Source of the DNA: Albugo candida
Lineage: Eukaryota > Oomycota > Peronosporomycetes > Albuginales > Albuginaceae
Length of the DNA: 28,408 bases
NCBI GenBank assembly: GCA_905220665.1
Contig: CAJNAR010000085.1
Location: 1-28,408, forward strand
Direction of reading: 5' to 3'
A program made the position numbers and the translations under genes. Below the pieces are notes generated by a model. It was not told the origin of the DNA. It saw nothing but the letters and a program-made list of their open reading frames with translations, and did not search any database. Numbering within the stretch: position 1 is the first letter of the stretch; each line of letters starts with the position of its first letter. Below are positions 1 through 12,103 of the stretch, in pieces.

Positions 1-590
1 AGAGACAGGAGACGAGTAATAGAAAACTACGAGAGAATGAGCAAGCATGTAGGATATGTGAACCGGATCAAACGATGCTACGTTATATATTGCAACGTGT
101 CGTAAACAATTCATAGAATGAGGTGCATGAGGTAGCTTCGCTTTGAAAAATAGTATTAAAAGTTCCAAGACTAATGCAAAATGACATCAGCATATAGTTT
201 CACGCTATCAGTACTATTTACTGAATATAGCAGATGAGTATATTTCTTTGGCAATGGAAAGACACTTGTACCACGATTTGATACCAGTGTTAAATTGCCC
301 GGGTGTATGGATTCTCCAAACGACCGTTCTCATGTACACAATGATTGTCTTAGTAAGTGCCTCATTCGTTATCTATGAAACGGGGTTGCTAGCAACTGTA
401 GCCTTTTCGTAAACAAAAGAGATATAATCCGACCTTTTCAAAGGCACCAAGAAGAAAAGCGATTCGATCGGTTCTTCAAAAAATAGATATTGGCACTTCT
501 GTCCACAAAATAGGATCATTTGGAGGAGACACGACATGATTTTTTTGAAAAAACAAGCCCATTCTTTCGGAAAGTCTCTTTTTTCTCGGA
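1..590 (+). repeat. Monomer U0, 5'-truncated by the window edge, long type
   Basis: The first ~50 bases of the monomer are missing because the window starts inside it. Private changes: GTAATAGA instead of GTAAGAGA near base 16, and ATATATTGC instead of ATATCTTGC near base 86. It has TATTTACTG and ends with a T6 run. Confidence 0.95.
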
Positions 591-1232
591 CTAAAACACA
601 ATCGTTGACCTTTTGTTGTACTGATCTGCGAGGCTTTTTCCAGAGACAGGAGACGAGTAAGAGAAAACTACGAGAGAATGAGCAAGCATGTAGGATATGT
701 GAACCGGATCAAACGATGCTACGTTATATCTTGCAACGTGTCGTAAACAATTCATAGAATGAGGTGCATGAGGTAGCTTCGCTTTGAAAAATAGTATTCA
801 AAGTTCCAAGACTAATTCAAAATGACATCAGCATATAGTTTCACGCTATCAGTACTATTTACTGAATATAGCAGATGAGTATACTTCTTTGGCAATGGAA
901 AGACACTTGTACCACGATTTGATACCAGTGTTAAATTGCCCGGGTGTATGGATTCTCCAAACGACCGTTCTCATGTACACAATGATTGTCTTAGTAAGTG
1001 CCTCATTCGTTATCTATGAAACGGGGTTGCTAGCAACATTAGCCTTTTCGTAAACAAAAGAGATATAATCCGACCTTTTCAAAGGCACCAAGAAGAAAAG
1101 CGATTCGATCGGTTCTTCAAAAAAAAGATATTGGCACCTCTGTCCACAAAATAGGATCATTTGGAGGAGACACGACATGATTTTTTTGAAAAAACAAGCC
1201 CATTCTTTCGGAAAGTCTCTTTTTTTCTCGGA
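591..1232 (+). repeat. Monomer U1, long type (642 bp)
   Basis: Carries the linked set TATTCAAAG, CTAATTCAAAA and TATTTACTG that recurs only in U4 and U8. Also has GAGTATACTTC, AACATTAGCC, an A8 run before GATATTGG, and CACCTCTG. Confidence 0.95.
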
Positions 1233-1873
1233 CTAAAACACAATCGTTGACCTTTTGTTGTACTGATCTGCGAGGCTTTTTTCAGAGACAGGAGACGAGT
1301 AAGAGAAAACTACGAGAGAATGAGCAAGCATGTAGGATATGTGAACCGGATCAAGCGATGCTACGGTATATCTTGCAACGTGTCGTAAACAATTCATAGA
1401 ATGAGGTGCATGAGGTAGCTTCGCTTTGAAAATAGTATTAAAAGTTCCAAGACTAATGCAAAATGACATCAGCATATAGTTTCACGCTATCAGTACTATT
1501 CACTGAATATAGCAGATGAGTATATTTCTTTGGCAATGGAAAGACACTTGTACCACGATTTGATACCAGTGTTAAATTGCCCGGGTGTATGGATTCTCCA
1601 AACGACCGTTCTCATGTACACAATGATTGTCTTAGTAAGTGCCTCATTCGTTATCTATGAAACGGGGTTGCTAGCAACTTTAGCCTTTTCGTAAACAAAA
1701 GAGATATATTCCGACCTTTTCAAAGGCACCAAGAAGAAAAGCGATTCGATCGGTTCTTCAAAAAATAGATATTGGCACTTCTGTCCACAAAATAGGATCA
1801 TTTGGAGGAGACACGACATGATTTTTTTGAAAAAACAAGCCCATTCTTTCGGAAAGTCTCATTTTTTCTCGGA
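1233..1873 (+). repeat. Monomer U2, long type (641 bp)
   Basis: Has CTACGGTATATC (otherwise U14, U15), GAAAATAG with four A instead of five, and TATATTCC (otherwise U24, U28). Its terminal T-run has the first T changed to A (CTCATTTTTTCTC). Confidence 0.95.
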
Positions 1874-2515
1874 CTAAAACACAATCGTTGACCTTTTGTT
1901 GTACTGATCTGCGAGGCTTTTTCCAGAGACAGGAGACGAGTAAGAGAAAACTACGAGAGAATGAGCAAGCATGTAGGATATGTGAACCGGATCAAGCGAT
2001 GCTACGTTATATCTTGCAACGTGTCGTAAACAATTCATAGAATGAGGTGCATGAGGTAGCTTCGCTTTGAAAAATAGTATCAAAAGTTCCAAGACTAATG
2101 CAAAATGACATCAGCATATAGTTTCACGCTATCAGTACTATTCACTGAATATAGCAGATGAGTATATTTCTTTGGCAATGGAAAGACACTTGTACCACGA
2201 TTTGATACCAGTGTTAAATTGCCCGGGTGTATGGATTCTCCAAACGACCGTTCTCATGTACACAATGATTGTCTTAGTAAGTGCCTCATTCGTTATCTAT
2301 GAAACGGGGTTGCTAGCAACTGTAGCCTTTTCGTCAACAAAAGAGATATAATCCGACCTTTTCAAAGGCACCAAGAAGAAAAGCGATTCGATCGGTTCTT
2401 CAAAAAAAAGATATTGGCACCTCTGTCCACAAAATAGGATCATTTGGAGGAGACACGACATGATTTTTTTGAAAAAACCAGCCCATTCTTTCGGAAAGTC
2501 TCTTTTTTTCTCGGA
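1874..2515 (+). repeat. Monomer U3, long type (642 bp)
   Basis: Has TATCAAAAG (otherwise U13, U20), CGTCAACAAA, the A8 run with CACCTCTG shared with U1 and U4, and ACCAGCCC near its end. Confidence 0.95.
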
Positions 2516-3157
2516 CTAAAACACAATCGTTGACCTTTTGTTGTACTGATCTGCGAGGCTTTTTTCAGAGACAGGAGACGAGTAAGAGAAAACTACGAGA
2601 GAATGAGCAAGCATGTAGGATATGTGAACCGGATCAAGCGATGCTACGTTATATCTTGCAACGTGTCGTAAACAATTCATAGAATGAGGTGCATGAGGTA
2701 GCTTCGCTTTGAAAAATAGTATTCAAAGTTCCAAGACTAATTCAAAATGACATCAGCATATAGTTTCACGCTATCAGTACTATTTACTGAATATAGCAGA
2801 TGAGTATATTTCTTTGGCAATGGAAAGACACTTGTACCACGATTTGATACCAGTGTTAAATTGCCCGGGTGTATGGATTCTCCAAACGACCGTTCTCATG
2901 TACACAATGATTGTCTTAGTAAGTGCCTCATTCGTTATCTATGAAACGGGGTTGCTAGCAACTTTAGCCTTTTCGTAAACAAAAGAGATATAATCCGACC
3001 TTTTCAAAGGCACCAAGAAGAAAAGCGATTCGATCGGTTCTTCAAAAAAAAGATATTGGCACCTCTGTCCACAAAATAGGATCATTTGGAGGAGACACGA
3101 CATGATTTTTTTGAAAAAACAAGCCCATTCTTTCGGAAAGTCTCTTTTTTTCTCGGA
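2516..3157 (+). repeat. Monomer U4, long type (642 bp)
   Basis: Second carrier of the TATTCAAAG/CTAATTC/TATTTACTG set. It is followed by a GACCTTATGCTG monomer, exactly as U8 is. Confidence 0.95.
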
Positions 3158-3793
3158 CTAAAACACAATCGTTGACCTTATGCTGTACTGATCTGCGAGG
3201 CTTTTTTCAGAGACAGGAGACGAGTAAGAGAAAACTACGAGAGAATGAGCAAGCATGTAGGATATGTGAACCGGATCAAACGATGCTACGTTATATCTTG
3301 CAACGTGTCGTAAACAATTCATAGAATGAGGTGCATGAGGTAGCTTCGCTTTGAAAAATAGTATTAAAAGTTCCAAGACTAATGCAAAATGACATCAGCA
3401 TATAGTTTCACGCTATCAGTACTATTCACTGAATATAGCAGATGAGTATATTTCTTTGGCAATGGAAAGACACTTGTACCACGATTTGATACCAGTGTTG
3501 AATAGTGTATGGATTCTCCAAACGACCGTTCTCATGTACACAATGATTGTCTTAGTAAGTGCCTCATTCGTTATCTATGAAACGGGGTTGCTAGCAACTT
3601 TAGCCTTTTCGTAAACAAAAGAGATATAATCCGACCTTTTCAAAGGCACCAAGAAGAAAAGCGATTCGATCGGTTCTTCAAAAAATAGATATTGGCACTT
3701 CTGTCCACAAAATAGGATCATTTGGAGGAGACACGACATGATTTTTTTGAAAAAACAAGCCCATTCTTTCGGAAAGTCTCTTTTTTTCTCGGA
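3158..3793 (+). repeat. Monomer U5, short type (636 bp)
   Basis: Has GACCTTATGCTG (otherwise GACCTTTTGTTG), a state shared with U9, U18 and U21, and ATCAAACG. Confidence 0.95.
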
Positions 3794-4434
3794 CTAAAAC
3801 ACAATCGTTGACCTTTTGTTGTACTGATCTGCGAGGCTTTTTTCAGAGACAGGAGACGAGTAAGAGAAAACTACGAGAGAATGAGCAAGCATGTAGGATA
3901 TGTGAACCGGATCAAGCGATGCTACGTTATATCTTGCAACGTGTCGTAAACAATTCATAGAATGAGGTGCATGAGGTAGCTTCGCTTTGAAAAATAGTAT
4001 TAAAAGTTCCAAGACTAATGCAAAATGACATCAGCATATAGTTTCACGCTATCAGTACTATTCACTGAATATAGCAGATGAGTATATTTCTTTGGCAATG
4101 GAAAGACACTTGTACCACGATTTGATACCAGTGTTAAATTGCCCGGGTGTATGGATTCTCCAAACGACCGTTCTCATGTACACAATGATTGTCTTAGTAA
4201 GTGCCTCATTCGTTATCTATGAAACGGGGTTGCTAGCAACATTAGCCTTTTCGTAAACAAAAGAGATATAATCCGACCTTTTCAAAGGCACCAAGAAGAA
4301 AAGCGATTCGATCGGTTCTTCAAAAAATAGATATTGGCACTTCTGTCCACAAAATAGGATCATTTGGAGGAGACACGACATGATTTTTTTGAAAAAACAA
4401 GCCCATTCTTTCGGAAAGTCTCTTTTTTCTCGGA
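3794..4434 (+). repeat. Monomer U6, long type (641 bp)
   Basis: Has AACATTAGCC, shared with U1. Its terminal run is T6, which opens the + strand 73-residue frame that starts at 4380 and continues into U7. Confidence 0.95.
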
Positions 4435-5076
4435 CTAAAACACAATCGTTGACCTTTTGTTGTACTGATCTGCGAGGCTTTTTCCAGAGACAGGAGACGA
4501 GTAAGAGAAAACTACGAGAGAATGAGCAAGCATGTAGGATATGTGAACCGGATCAAGCGATGCTACGTTATATCTTGCAACGTGTCGTAAACAATTCATA
4601 GAATGAGGTGCATGAGGTAGCTTCGCTTTGAAAAATAGTATTAAAAGTTCCAAGACTAATGCAAAATGACATCAGCATATAGTTTCACGCTATCAGTACT
4701 ATTCACTGAATATAGCAGATGAGTATATTTCTTTGGCAATGGAAAGACACTTGTACCACGATTTGATACCAGTGTTAAATTGCCCGGGTGTATGGATTCT
4801 CCAAACGACCGTTCTCATGTACACAATGATTGTCTTAGTAAGTGCCTCATTCGTTATCTATGAAACGGGGTTGCTAGCAACTGTAGCCTTTTCGTAAACA
4901 AAAGAGATATAATCCGACCTTTTCAAAGGCACCAAGAAGAAAAGCGATTCGATCGGTTCTTCAAAAAATAGATATTGGCACTTCTGTCCACAAAATAGGA
5001 TCCTTTGGAGGAGACACGACATGATTTTTTTGAAAGAACAAGCCCATTCTTTCGGAAAGTCTCTTTTTTTCTCGGA
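4435..5076 (+). repeat. Monomer U7, long type (642 bp)
   Basis: Private changes: GGATCCTTTGG (creates GGATCC) near 5001 and GAAAGAACAAGCC near 5033. Confidence 0.95.
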
Positions 5077-5717
5077 CTAAAACACAATCGTTGACCTTTT
5101 GTTGTACTGATCTGCGAGGCTTTTTTCAGAGACAGGAGACGAGTAAGAGAAAACTACGAGAGAATGAGCAAGCATGTAGGATATGTGAACCGGATCAAGC
5201 GATGCTACGTTATATCTTGCAACGTGTCGTAAACAATTCATAGAATGAGGTGCATGAGGTAGCTTCGCTTTGAAAAATAGTATTCAAAGTTCCAAGACTA
5301 ATTCAAAATGACATCAGCATATAGTTTCACGCTATCAGTACTATTTACTGAATATAGCAGATGAGTATATTTCTTTGGCAATGGAAAGACACTTGTACCA
5401 CGATTTGATACCAGTGTTAAATTGCCCGGGTGTATGGATTCTCCAAACGACCGTTCTCATGTACACAATGATTGTCTTAGTAAGTGCCTCATTCGTTATC
5501 TATGAAACGGGGTTGCTAGCAACTGTAGCCTTTTCGTAAACAAAAGAGATATAATCCGACCTTTTCAAAGGCACCAAGAAGAAAAGCGATTCGATCGGTT
5601 CTTCAAAAAAATAGATATTGGCACTTCTGCCACAAAATAGGATCACTTGGAGGAGACACGGCATGATTTTTTTGAAAAAACAGCCCATTCTTTCGGAAAG
5701 TCTCTTTTTTTCTCGGA
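5077..5717 (+). repeat. Monomer U8, long type, with several private indels (641 bp)
   Basis: Third carrier of the TATTCAAAG/CTAATTC/TATTTACTG set. It has A7 before TAGATATTGG (+1), CTGCCAC instead of CTGTCCAC (-1), AAACAGCCC (one base shorter) and GGCATGATT. The first two indels cancel in length. Confidence 0.95.
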
Positions 5718-6353
5718 CTAAAACACAATCGTTGACCTTATGCTGTACTGATCTGCGAGGCTTTTTTCAGAGACAGGAGACGAGTAAGAGAAAACTACGA
5801 GAGAATGAGCAAGCATGTAGGATATGTGAACCGGATCAAACGAAGCTACGTTATATCTTGCAACGTGTCGTAAACAATTCATAGAATGAGGTGCATGAGG
5901 TAGCTTCGCTTTGAAAAATAGTATTAAAAGTTCCAAGACTAATGCAAAATGACATCAGCATATAGTTTCACGCTATCAGTACTATTCACTGAATATAGCA
6001 GATGAGTATATTTCTTTGGCAATGGAAAGACACTTGTACCACGATTTGATACCAGTGTTGAATAGTGTATGGATTCTCCAAACGACCGTTCTCATGTACA
6101 CAATGATTGTCTTAGTAAGTGCCTCATTCGTTATCTATGAAACGGGGTTGCTAGCAACTGTAGCCTTTTCGTAAACAAAAGAGATATAATCCGACCTTTT
6201 CAAAGGCACCAAGAAGAAAAGCGATTTGATCGGTTCTTCAAAAAATAGATATTGGCACTTCTGTCCACAAAATAGGATCATTTGGAGGAGACACGACATG
6301 ATTTTTTTGAAAAAACCAGCCCAATCTTTCGGAAAGTCTCTTTTTTTCTCGGA
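5718..6353 (+). repeat. Monomer U9, short type (636 bp)
   Basis: GACCTTATGCTG state as in U5. Private CGAAGCTACG. Has GCGATTTGATC (also U12, U16) in the hairpin loop, and CCAGCCCAATC shared only with U10. Confidence 0.95.
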
Positions 6354-6994
6354 CTAAAACACAATCGTTGACCTTTTGTTGTACTGATCTGCGAGGCTTT
6401 TTCCAGAGACAGGAGACGAGTAAGAGAAAACTACGAGAGAATGAGCAAGCATGTAGGATATGTGAACCGGATCAAGCGATGCTACGTTATATCTTGCAAC
6501 GTGTCGTAAATAATTCATAGAATGAGGTGCATGAGGTAGCTTCGCTTTGAAAATAGTATTAAAAGTTCCAAGACTAATGCAAAATGACATCAGCATATAG
6601 TTTCACGCTATCAGTACTATTCACTGAATATAGCAGATGAGTATATTTCTTTGGCAATGGAAAGACACTTGTACCACGATTTGATACCAGTGTTAAATTG
6701 CCCGGGTGTATGGATTCTCCAAACGACCGTTCTCATGTACACAATGATTGTCTTAGTAAGTGCCTCATTCGTTATCTATGAAACGGGGTTGCTAGCAACT
6801 TTAGCCTTTTCGTAAACAAAAGAGATATAATCCGACCTTTTCAAAGGCACCAAGAAGAAAAGCGATTCGATCGGTTCTTCAAAAAATAGATATTGGCACT
6901 TCTGTCCACAAAATAGGATCATTTGGAGGAGACACGACATGATTTTTTTGAAAAAACCAGCCCAATCTTTCGGAAAGTCTCTTTTTTTCTCGGA
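6354..6994 (+). repeat. Monomer U10, long type (641 bp)
   Basis: Has GTAAATAATTC (also U23), GAAAATAG with four A as in U2, and CCAGCCCAATC as in U9. Confidence 0.95.
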
Positions 6995-7628
6995 CTAAAA
7001 CACAATCGTTGACCTTTTGTTGTACTGATCTGCGAGGCTTTTTCCAGAGACAGGAGACGAGTAAGAGAAAACTACGAGAGAATGAGCAAGCATGTAGGAT
7101 ATGTGAACCGGATCAAGCGATGCTACATTATATCTTGCAACGTGTCGTAAACAATTCATAGAATGAGGTGCATGAGGTAGCTTCGCTTTGAAAAAAGTAT
7201 TAAAAGTTCCAAGACTAATGCAAAATGACATCAGCATATAGTTTCACGCTATCAGTACTATTCACTGAATATAGCAGATGAGTATATTTCTTTGGCAATG
7301 GAAAGACACTTGTACCACGATTTGATACCAGTGTTGAATAGTGTATGGATTCTCAAACGACCGTTCTCATGTACACAATGATTGTCTTAGTAAGTGCCTC
7401 ATTCGTTATCTATGAAACGGGGTTGCTAGCAACTTTAGCCTTTTCGTAAACAAAAGAGATATAATCCGACCTTTTCAAAGGCACCAAGAAGAAAAGCGAT
7501 TCGATCGGTTCTTCAAAAAATAGATATTGGCACTTCTGTCCACAAAATAGGATCATTTGGAGGAGACACGACATGATTTTTTTGAAAAAACAAGCCCATT
7601 CTTTCGGAAAGTCTCTTTTTTTCTCGGA
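6995..7628 (+). repeat. Monomer U11, short type (634 bp)
   Basis: Has CTACATTATATC (also U26, U30, U32), GAAAAAAGTATT and CTCAAACG with one C lost. The two extra base losses explain 634 instead of 636. Confidence 0.95.
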
Positions 7629-8270
7629 CTAAAACACAATCGTTGACCTTTTGTTGTACTGATCTGCGAGGCTTTTTCCAGAGACAGGAGACGAGTAAGA
7701 GAAAACTACGAGAGAATGAGCAAGCATGTAGGATATGTGAACCGGATCAAGCGATGCTACGTTATATCTTGCAACGTGTCGTAAACAATTCATAGAATGA
7801 AGTGCATGAGGTAGCTTCGCTTTGAAAAATAGTACTAAAAGTTCCAAGACTAATGCAAAATGACATCAGCATATAGTTTCACGCTATCAGTACTATTCAC
7901 TGAATATAGCAGATGAGTATATTTCTTTGGCAATGGAAAGACACTTGTACCACGATTTGATACCAGTGTTAAATTGCCCGGGTGTATGGATTCTCCAAAC
8001 GACCGTTCTCATGTACACAATGATTGTCTTAGTAAGTGCCTCATTCGTTATCTATGAAACGGGGTTGCTAGCAACTTTAGCCTTTTCGTCAACAAAAGAG
8101 ATATAATCCGACCTTTTCAAAGGCACCAAGAAGAAAAGCGATTTGATCGGTTCTTCAAAAAATAGATATTGGCACTTCTGTCCACAAAATAGGATCATTT
8201 GGAGGAGACACGACATGATTTTTTTGAAAAAACAAGCCCATTCTTTCGGAAAGTCTCTTTTTTTCTCGGA
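7629..8270 (+). repeat. Monomer U12, long type (642 bp)
   Basis: Private AGAATGAAG and TACTAAAAG. Has CGTCAACAAA with GCGATTTGATC, the same pair as U16 four monomers later. Confidence 0.95.
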
Positions 8271-8911
8271 CTAAAACACAATCGTTGACCTTTTGTTGTA
8301 CTGATCTGCGAGGCTTTTTCCAGAGACAGGAGACGAGTAAGAGAAAACTACGAGAGAATGAGCAAGCATGTAGGATATGTGAACCGGATCAAGCGATGCT
8401 ACGTTATATCTTGCAACGTGTCGTAAACAATTCATAGAATGAGGTGCATGAGGTAGCTTCGCTTTGAAAAATAGTATCAAAAGTTCCAAGACTAATGCAA
8501 AATGACATCAGCATATAGTTTCACGCTATCAGTACTATTCACTGAATATAGCAGATGAGTATATTTCTTTGGCAATGGAAAGACACTTGTACCACGATTT
8601 GATACCAGTGTTAAATTGCCCGGGTGTATGGATTCTCCAAACGACCGTTCTCATGTACACAATGATTGTCTTAATAAGTGCCTCATTCGTTATCTATGAA
8701 ACGGGGTTGCTAGCAACTGTAGCCTTTTCGTAAACAAAAGAGATATAATCCGACCTTTTCAAAGGCACCAAGAAGAAAAGCGATTCGATCGGTTCTTCAA
8801 AAAATAGATATTGGCACTTCTGTCCACAAAATAGGATCATTTGGAGGAGACACGACATGATTTTTTTGAAAAAACAAGCCCATTCTTTCGGAAAGTCTCT
8901 TTTTTCTCGGA
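8271..8911 (+). repeat. Monomer U13, long type (641 bp)
   Basis: TATCAAAAG. Private TTAATAAG inside the otherwise nearly invariant block. Terminal T6. Confidence 0.95.
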
Positions 8912-9547
8912 CTAAAACACAATCGTTGACCTTTTGTTGTACTGATCTGCGAGGCTTTTTCCAGAGACAGGAGACGAGTAAGAGAAAACTACGAGAGAAT
9001 GAGCAAGCATGTAGGATATGTGAACCGGATCAAGCGATGCTACGGTATATCTTGCAACGTGTCGTAAACAATTCATAGAATGAGGTGCATGAGGTAGCTT
9101 CGCTTTGAAAAATAGTATTAAAAGTTCCAAGACTAATGCAAAATGACATCAGCATATAGTTTCACGCTATCAGTACTATTCACTGAATATAGCAGATGAG
9201 TATATTTCTTTGGCAATGGAAAGACACTTGTACCACGATTTGATACCAGTGTTGAATAGTGTATGGATTCTCCAAACGACCGTTCTCATGTACACAATGA
9301 TTGTCTTAGTAAGTGCCTCATTCGTTATCTATGAAACGGGGTTGCTAGCAACTTTAGCCTTTTCGTAAACAAAAGAGATATAATCCGACCTTTTCAAAGG
9401 CACCAAGAAGAAAAGCGATTCGATCGGTTCTTCAAAAAATAGATATTGGCACTTCTGTCCACAAAATAGGATCATTTGGAGGAGACACGACATGATTTTT
9501 TTGAAAAAACAAGCCCATTCTTTCGGAAAGTCTCTTTTTTTCTCGGA
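8912..9547 (+). repeat. Monomer U14, short type (636 bp)
   Basis: CTACGGTATATC. I saw no difference from U15 at any recurring site. Confidence 0.95.
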
Positions 9548-10183
9548 CTAAAACACAATCGTTGACCTTTTGTTGTACTGATCTGCGAGGCTTTTTCCAG
9601 AGACAGGAGACGAGTAAGAGAAAACTACGAGAGAATGAGCAAGCATGTAGGATATGTGAACCGGATCAAGCGATGCTACGGTATATCTTGCAACGTGTCG
9701 TAAACAATTCATAGAATGAGGTGCATGAGGTAGCTTCGCTTTGAAAAATAGTATTAAAAGTTCCAAGACTAATGCAAAATGACATCAGCATATAGTTTCA
9801 CGCTATCAGTACTATTCACTGAATATAGCAGATGAGTATATTTCTTTGGCAATGGAAAGACACTTGTACCACGATTTGATACCAGTGTTGAATAGTGTAT
9901 GGATTCTCCAAACGACCGTTCTCATGTACACAATGATTGTCTTAGTAAGTGCCTCATTCGTTATCTATGAAACGGGGTTGCTAGCAACTTTAGCCTTTTC
10001 GTAAACAAAAGAGATATAATCCGACCTTTTCAAAGGCACCAAGAAGAAAAGCGATTCGATCGGTTCTTCAAAAAATAGATATTGGCACTTCTGTCCACAA
10101 AATAGGATCATTTGGAGGAGACACGACATGATTTTTTTGAAAAAACAAGCCCATTCTTTCGGAAAGTCTCTTTTTTTCTCGGA
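9548..10183 (+). repeat. Monomer U15, short type, good reference copy (636 bp)
   Basis: Reference for the short class: the segment reads GTGTTGAATAGTGTATGG where long monomers have TTAAATTGCCCGGG before TGTATGG. The difference is 6 bp and removes the CCCGGG site. It also carries CTACGGTATATC, shared with U14 and U2. Confidence 0.93.
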
Positions 10184-10825
10184 CTAAAACACAATCGTTG
10201 ACCTTTTGTTGTACTGATCTGCGAGGCTTTTTCCAGAGACAGGAGACGAGTAAGAGAAAACTACGAGAGAATGAGCAAGCATGTAGGATATGTGAACCGG
10301 ATCAAGCGATGCTACGTTATATCTTGCAACGTGTCGTAAACAATTCATAGAATGAGGTGCATGAGGTAGCTTCGCTTTGAAAAATAGTATTAAAAGTTCC
10401 AAGACTAATGCAAAATGACATCAGCATATAGTTTCACGCTATCAGTACTATTCACTGAATATAGCAGATGAGTATATTTCTTTGGCAATGGAAAGACACT
10501 TGTACCACGATTTGATACCAGTGTTAAATTGCCCGGGTGTATGGATTCTCCAAACGACCGTTCTCATGTACACAATGATTGTCTTAGTAAGTGCCTCATT
10601 CGTTATCTATGAAACGGGGTTGCTAGCAACTGTAGCCTTTTCGTCAACAAAAGAGATATAATCCGACCTTTTCAAAGGCACCAAGAAGAAAAGCGATTTG
10701 ATCGGTTCTTCAAAAAATAGATATTGGCACTTCTGTCCACAAAATAGGATCATTTGGAGGAGACACGACATGATTTTTTTGAAAAAACAAGCCCATTCTT
10801 TCGGAAAGTCTCTTTTTTTCTCGGA
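10184..10825 (+). repeat. Monomer U16, long type (642 bp)
   Basis: CGTCAACAAA plus GCGATTTGATC, as in U12. Confidence 0.95.
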
Positions 10826-11467
10826 CTAAAACACAATCGTTGACCTTTTGTTGTACTGATCTGCGAGGCTTTTTCCAGAGACAGGAGACGAGTAAGAGAA
10901 AACTACGAGAGAATGAGCAAGCATGTAGGATATGTGAACCGGATCAAGCGATGCTACGTTATATCTTGCAACGTGTCGTAAACAATTCATAGAATGAGGT
11001 GCATGAGGTAGCTTCGCTTTGAAAAATAGTATTAAAAGTTCCAAGACTAATGCAAAATGACATCAGCATATAGTTTCACGCTATCAGTACTATTCACTGA
11101 ATATAGCAGATGAGTATATTTCTTTGGCAATGGAAAGACACTTGTACCACGATTTGATACCAGTGTTAAATTGCCCGGGTGTATGGATTCTCCAAACGAC
11201 CGTTCTCATGTACACAATGATTGTCTTAGTAAGTGCCTCATTCGTTATCTATGAAACGGGGTTGCTAGCAACTTTAGCCTTTTCGTAAACAAAAGAGATA
11301 TAATCCGACCTTTTCAAAGGCACCAAGAAGAAAAGCGATTCGATCGGTTCTTCAAAAAATAGATATTGGCACTTCTGTCCACAAAATAGGATCATTTGGA
11401 GGAGACACGACATGATTTTTTTGAAAAAACAAGCCCATTCTTTCGGAAAGTCTCTTTTTTTCTCGGA
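10826..11467 (+). repeat. Monomer U17, long type, good reference copy (642 bp)
   Basis: This copy carries the common base at nearly every variable site, so it serves as the reference long monomer. In order it holds a purine-rich tract, a small ACGTT/AACGT hairpin, a nearly invariant stretch around CAGCATATAG, the length switch with CCCGGG, a 76-bp nearly invariant block (11197-11272), a GAAGAA/TTCTTC hairpin, GGAGGAGACACGACATG, an A-run and the T7 run. GC is about 38% and CpG is about as frequent as base composition predicts. No internal sub-repeat was found that would make the monomer itself a multimer. Confidence 0.93.
11197..11272 (+). other. Nearly invariant 76-bp block of the monomer (example in U17)
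   Basis: From CGACCGTTCTC to GCTAGCAAC I found changes in only four copies (U13, U34, U36, U43), while flanking sites vary in many copies. It contains GCTAGC and the TTCG/CGGG elements. This may reflect a protein-binding constraint or simply chance plus homogenisation. Confidence 0.5.
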
Positions 11468-12103
11468 CTAAAACACAATCGTTGACCTTATGCTGTACTG
11501 ATCTGCGAGGCTTTTTTCAGAGACAGGAGACGAGTAAGAGAAAACTACGAGAGAATGAGCAAGCATGTAGGATATGTGAACCGGATCAAGCGATGCTACG
11601 TTATATCTTGCAACGTGTCGTAAACAATTCATAGAATGAGGTGCATGAGGTAGCTTCGCTTTGAAAAATAGTATTAAAAGTTCCAAGACTAATGCAAAAT
11701 GACATCAGCATATAGTTTCACGCTATCAGTACTATTCACTGAATATAGCAGATGAGTATATTTCTTTGGCAATGGAAAGACACTTGTACCACGATTTGAT
11801 ACCAGTGTTGAATAGTGTATGGATTCTCCAAACGACCGTTCTCATGTACACAATGATTGTCTTAGTAAGTGCCTCATTCGTTATCTATGAAACGGGGTTG
11901 CTAGCAACTTTAGCCTTTTCGTAAACAAAAGAGATATAATCCGACCTTTTCAAAGGCACCAAGAAGAAAAGCGATTCGATCGGTTCTTCAAAAAATAGAT
12001 ATTGGCACTTCTGTCCACAAAATAGGATCATTTGGAGGAGACACGACATGATTTTTTTGAAAAAACAAGCCCATTCTTTCGGAAAGTCTCTTTTTTTCTC
12101 GGA
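11468..12103 (+). repeat. Monomer U18, short type (636 bp)
   Basis: GACCTTATGCTG state, but with ATCAAGCG, unlike U5, U9 and U21, which have ATCAAACG. Confidence 0.95.

Larger units (their letters stand above)
2516..6353 (+). repeat. Degenerate four-monomer period (U4-U5 repeated as U8-U9)
   Basis: The pair formed by a TATTCAAAG/CTAATTC/TATTTACTG monomer and a following GACCTTATGCTG short monomer occurs at 2516 and again at 5077, a shift of 2,561 bp. The two monomers between them are ordinary. I read this as an older four-monomer duplication that later exchange has blurred. Confidence 0.7.
8912..10183 (+). repeat. Adjacent near-identical short monomers U14 and U15
   Basis: Both are exactly 636 bp, both short, both with CTACGGTATATC, and I saw no difference at any recurring variable site. 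They are the best candidate for the most recent single-monomer duplication in the window, or for an assembly repetition. Confidence 0.75.

Noticed and set aside
11241..11260. CENP-B-box-like elements TTCG and CGGG in the nearly invariant block
   Set aside because: The known core has seven bases between TTCG and CGGG; here there are twelve (example in U17). Present in every monomer, but the spacing does not fit.
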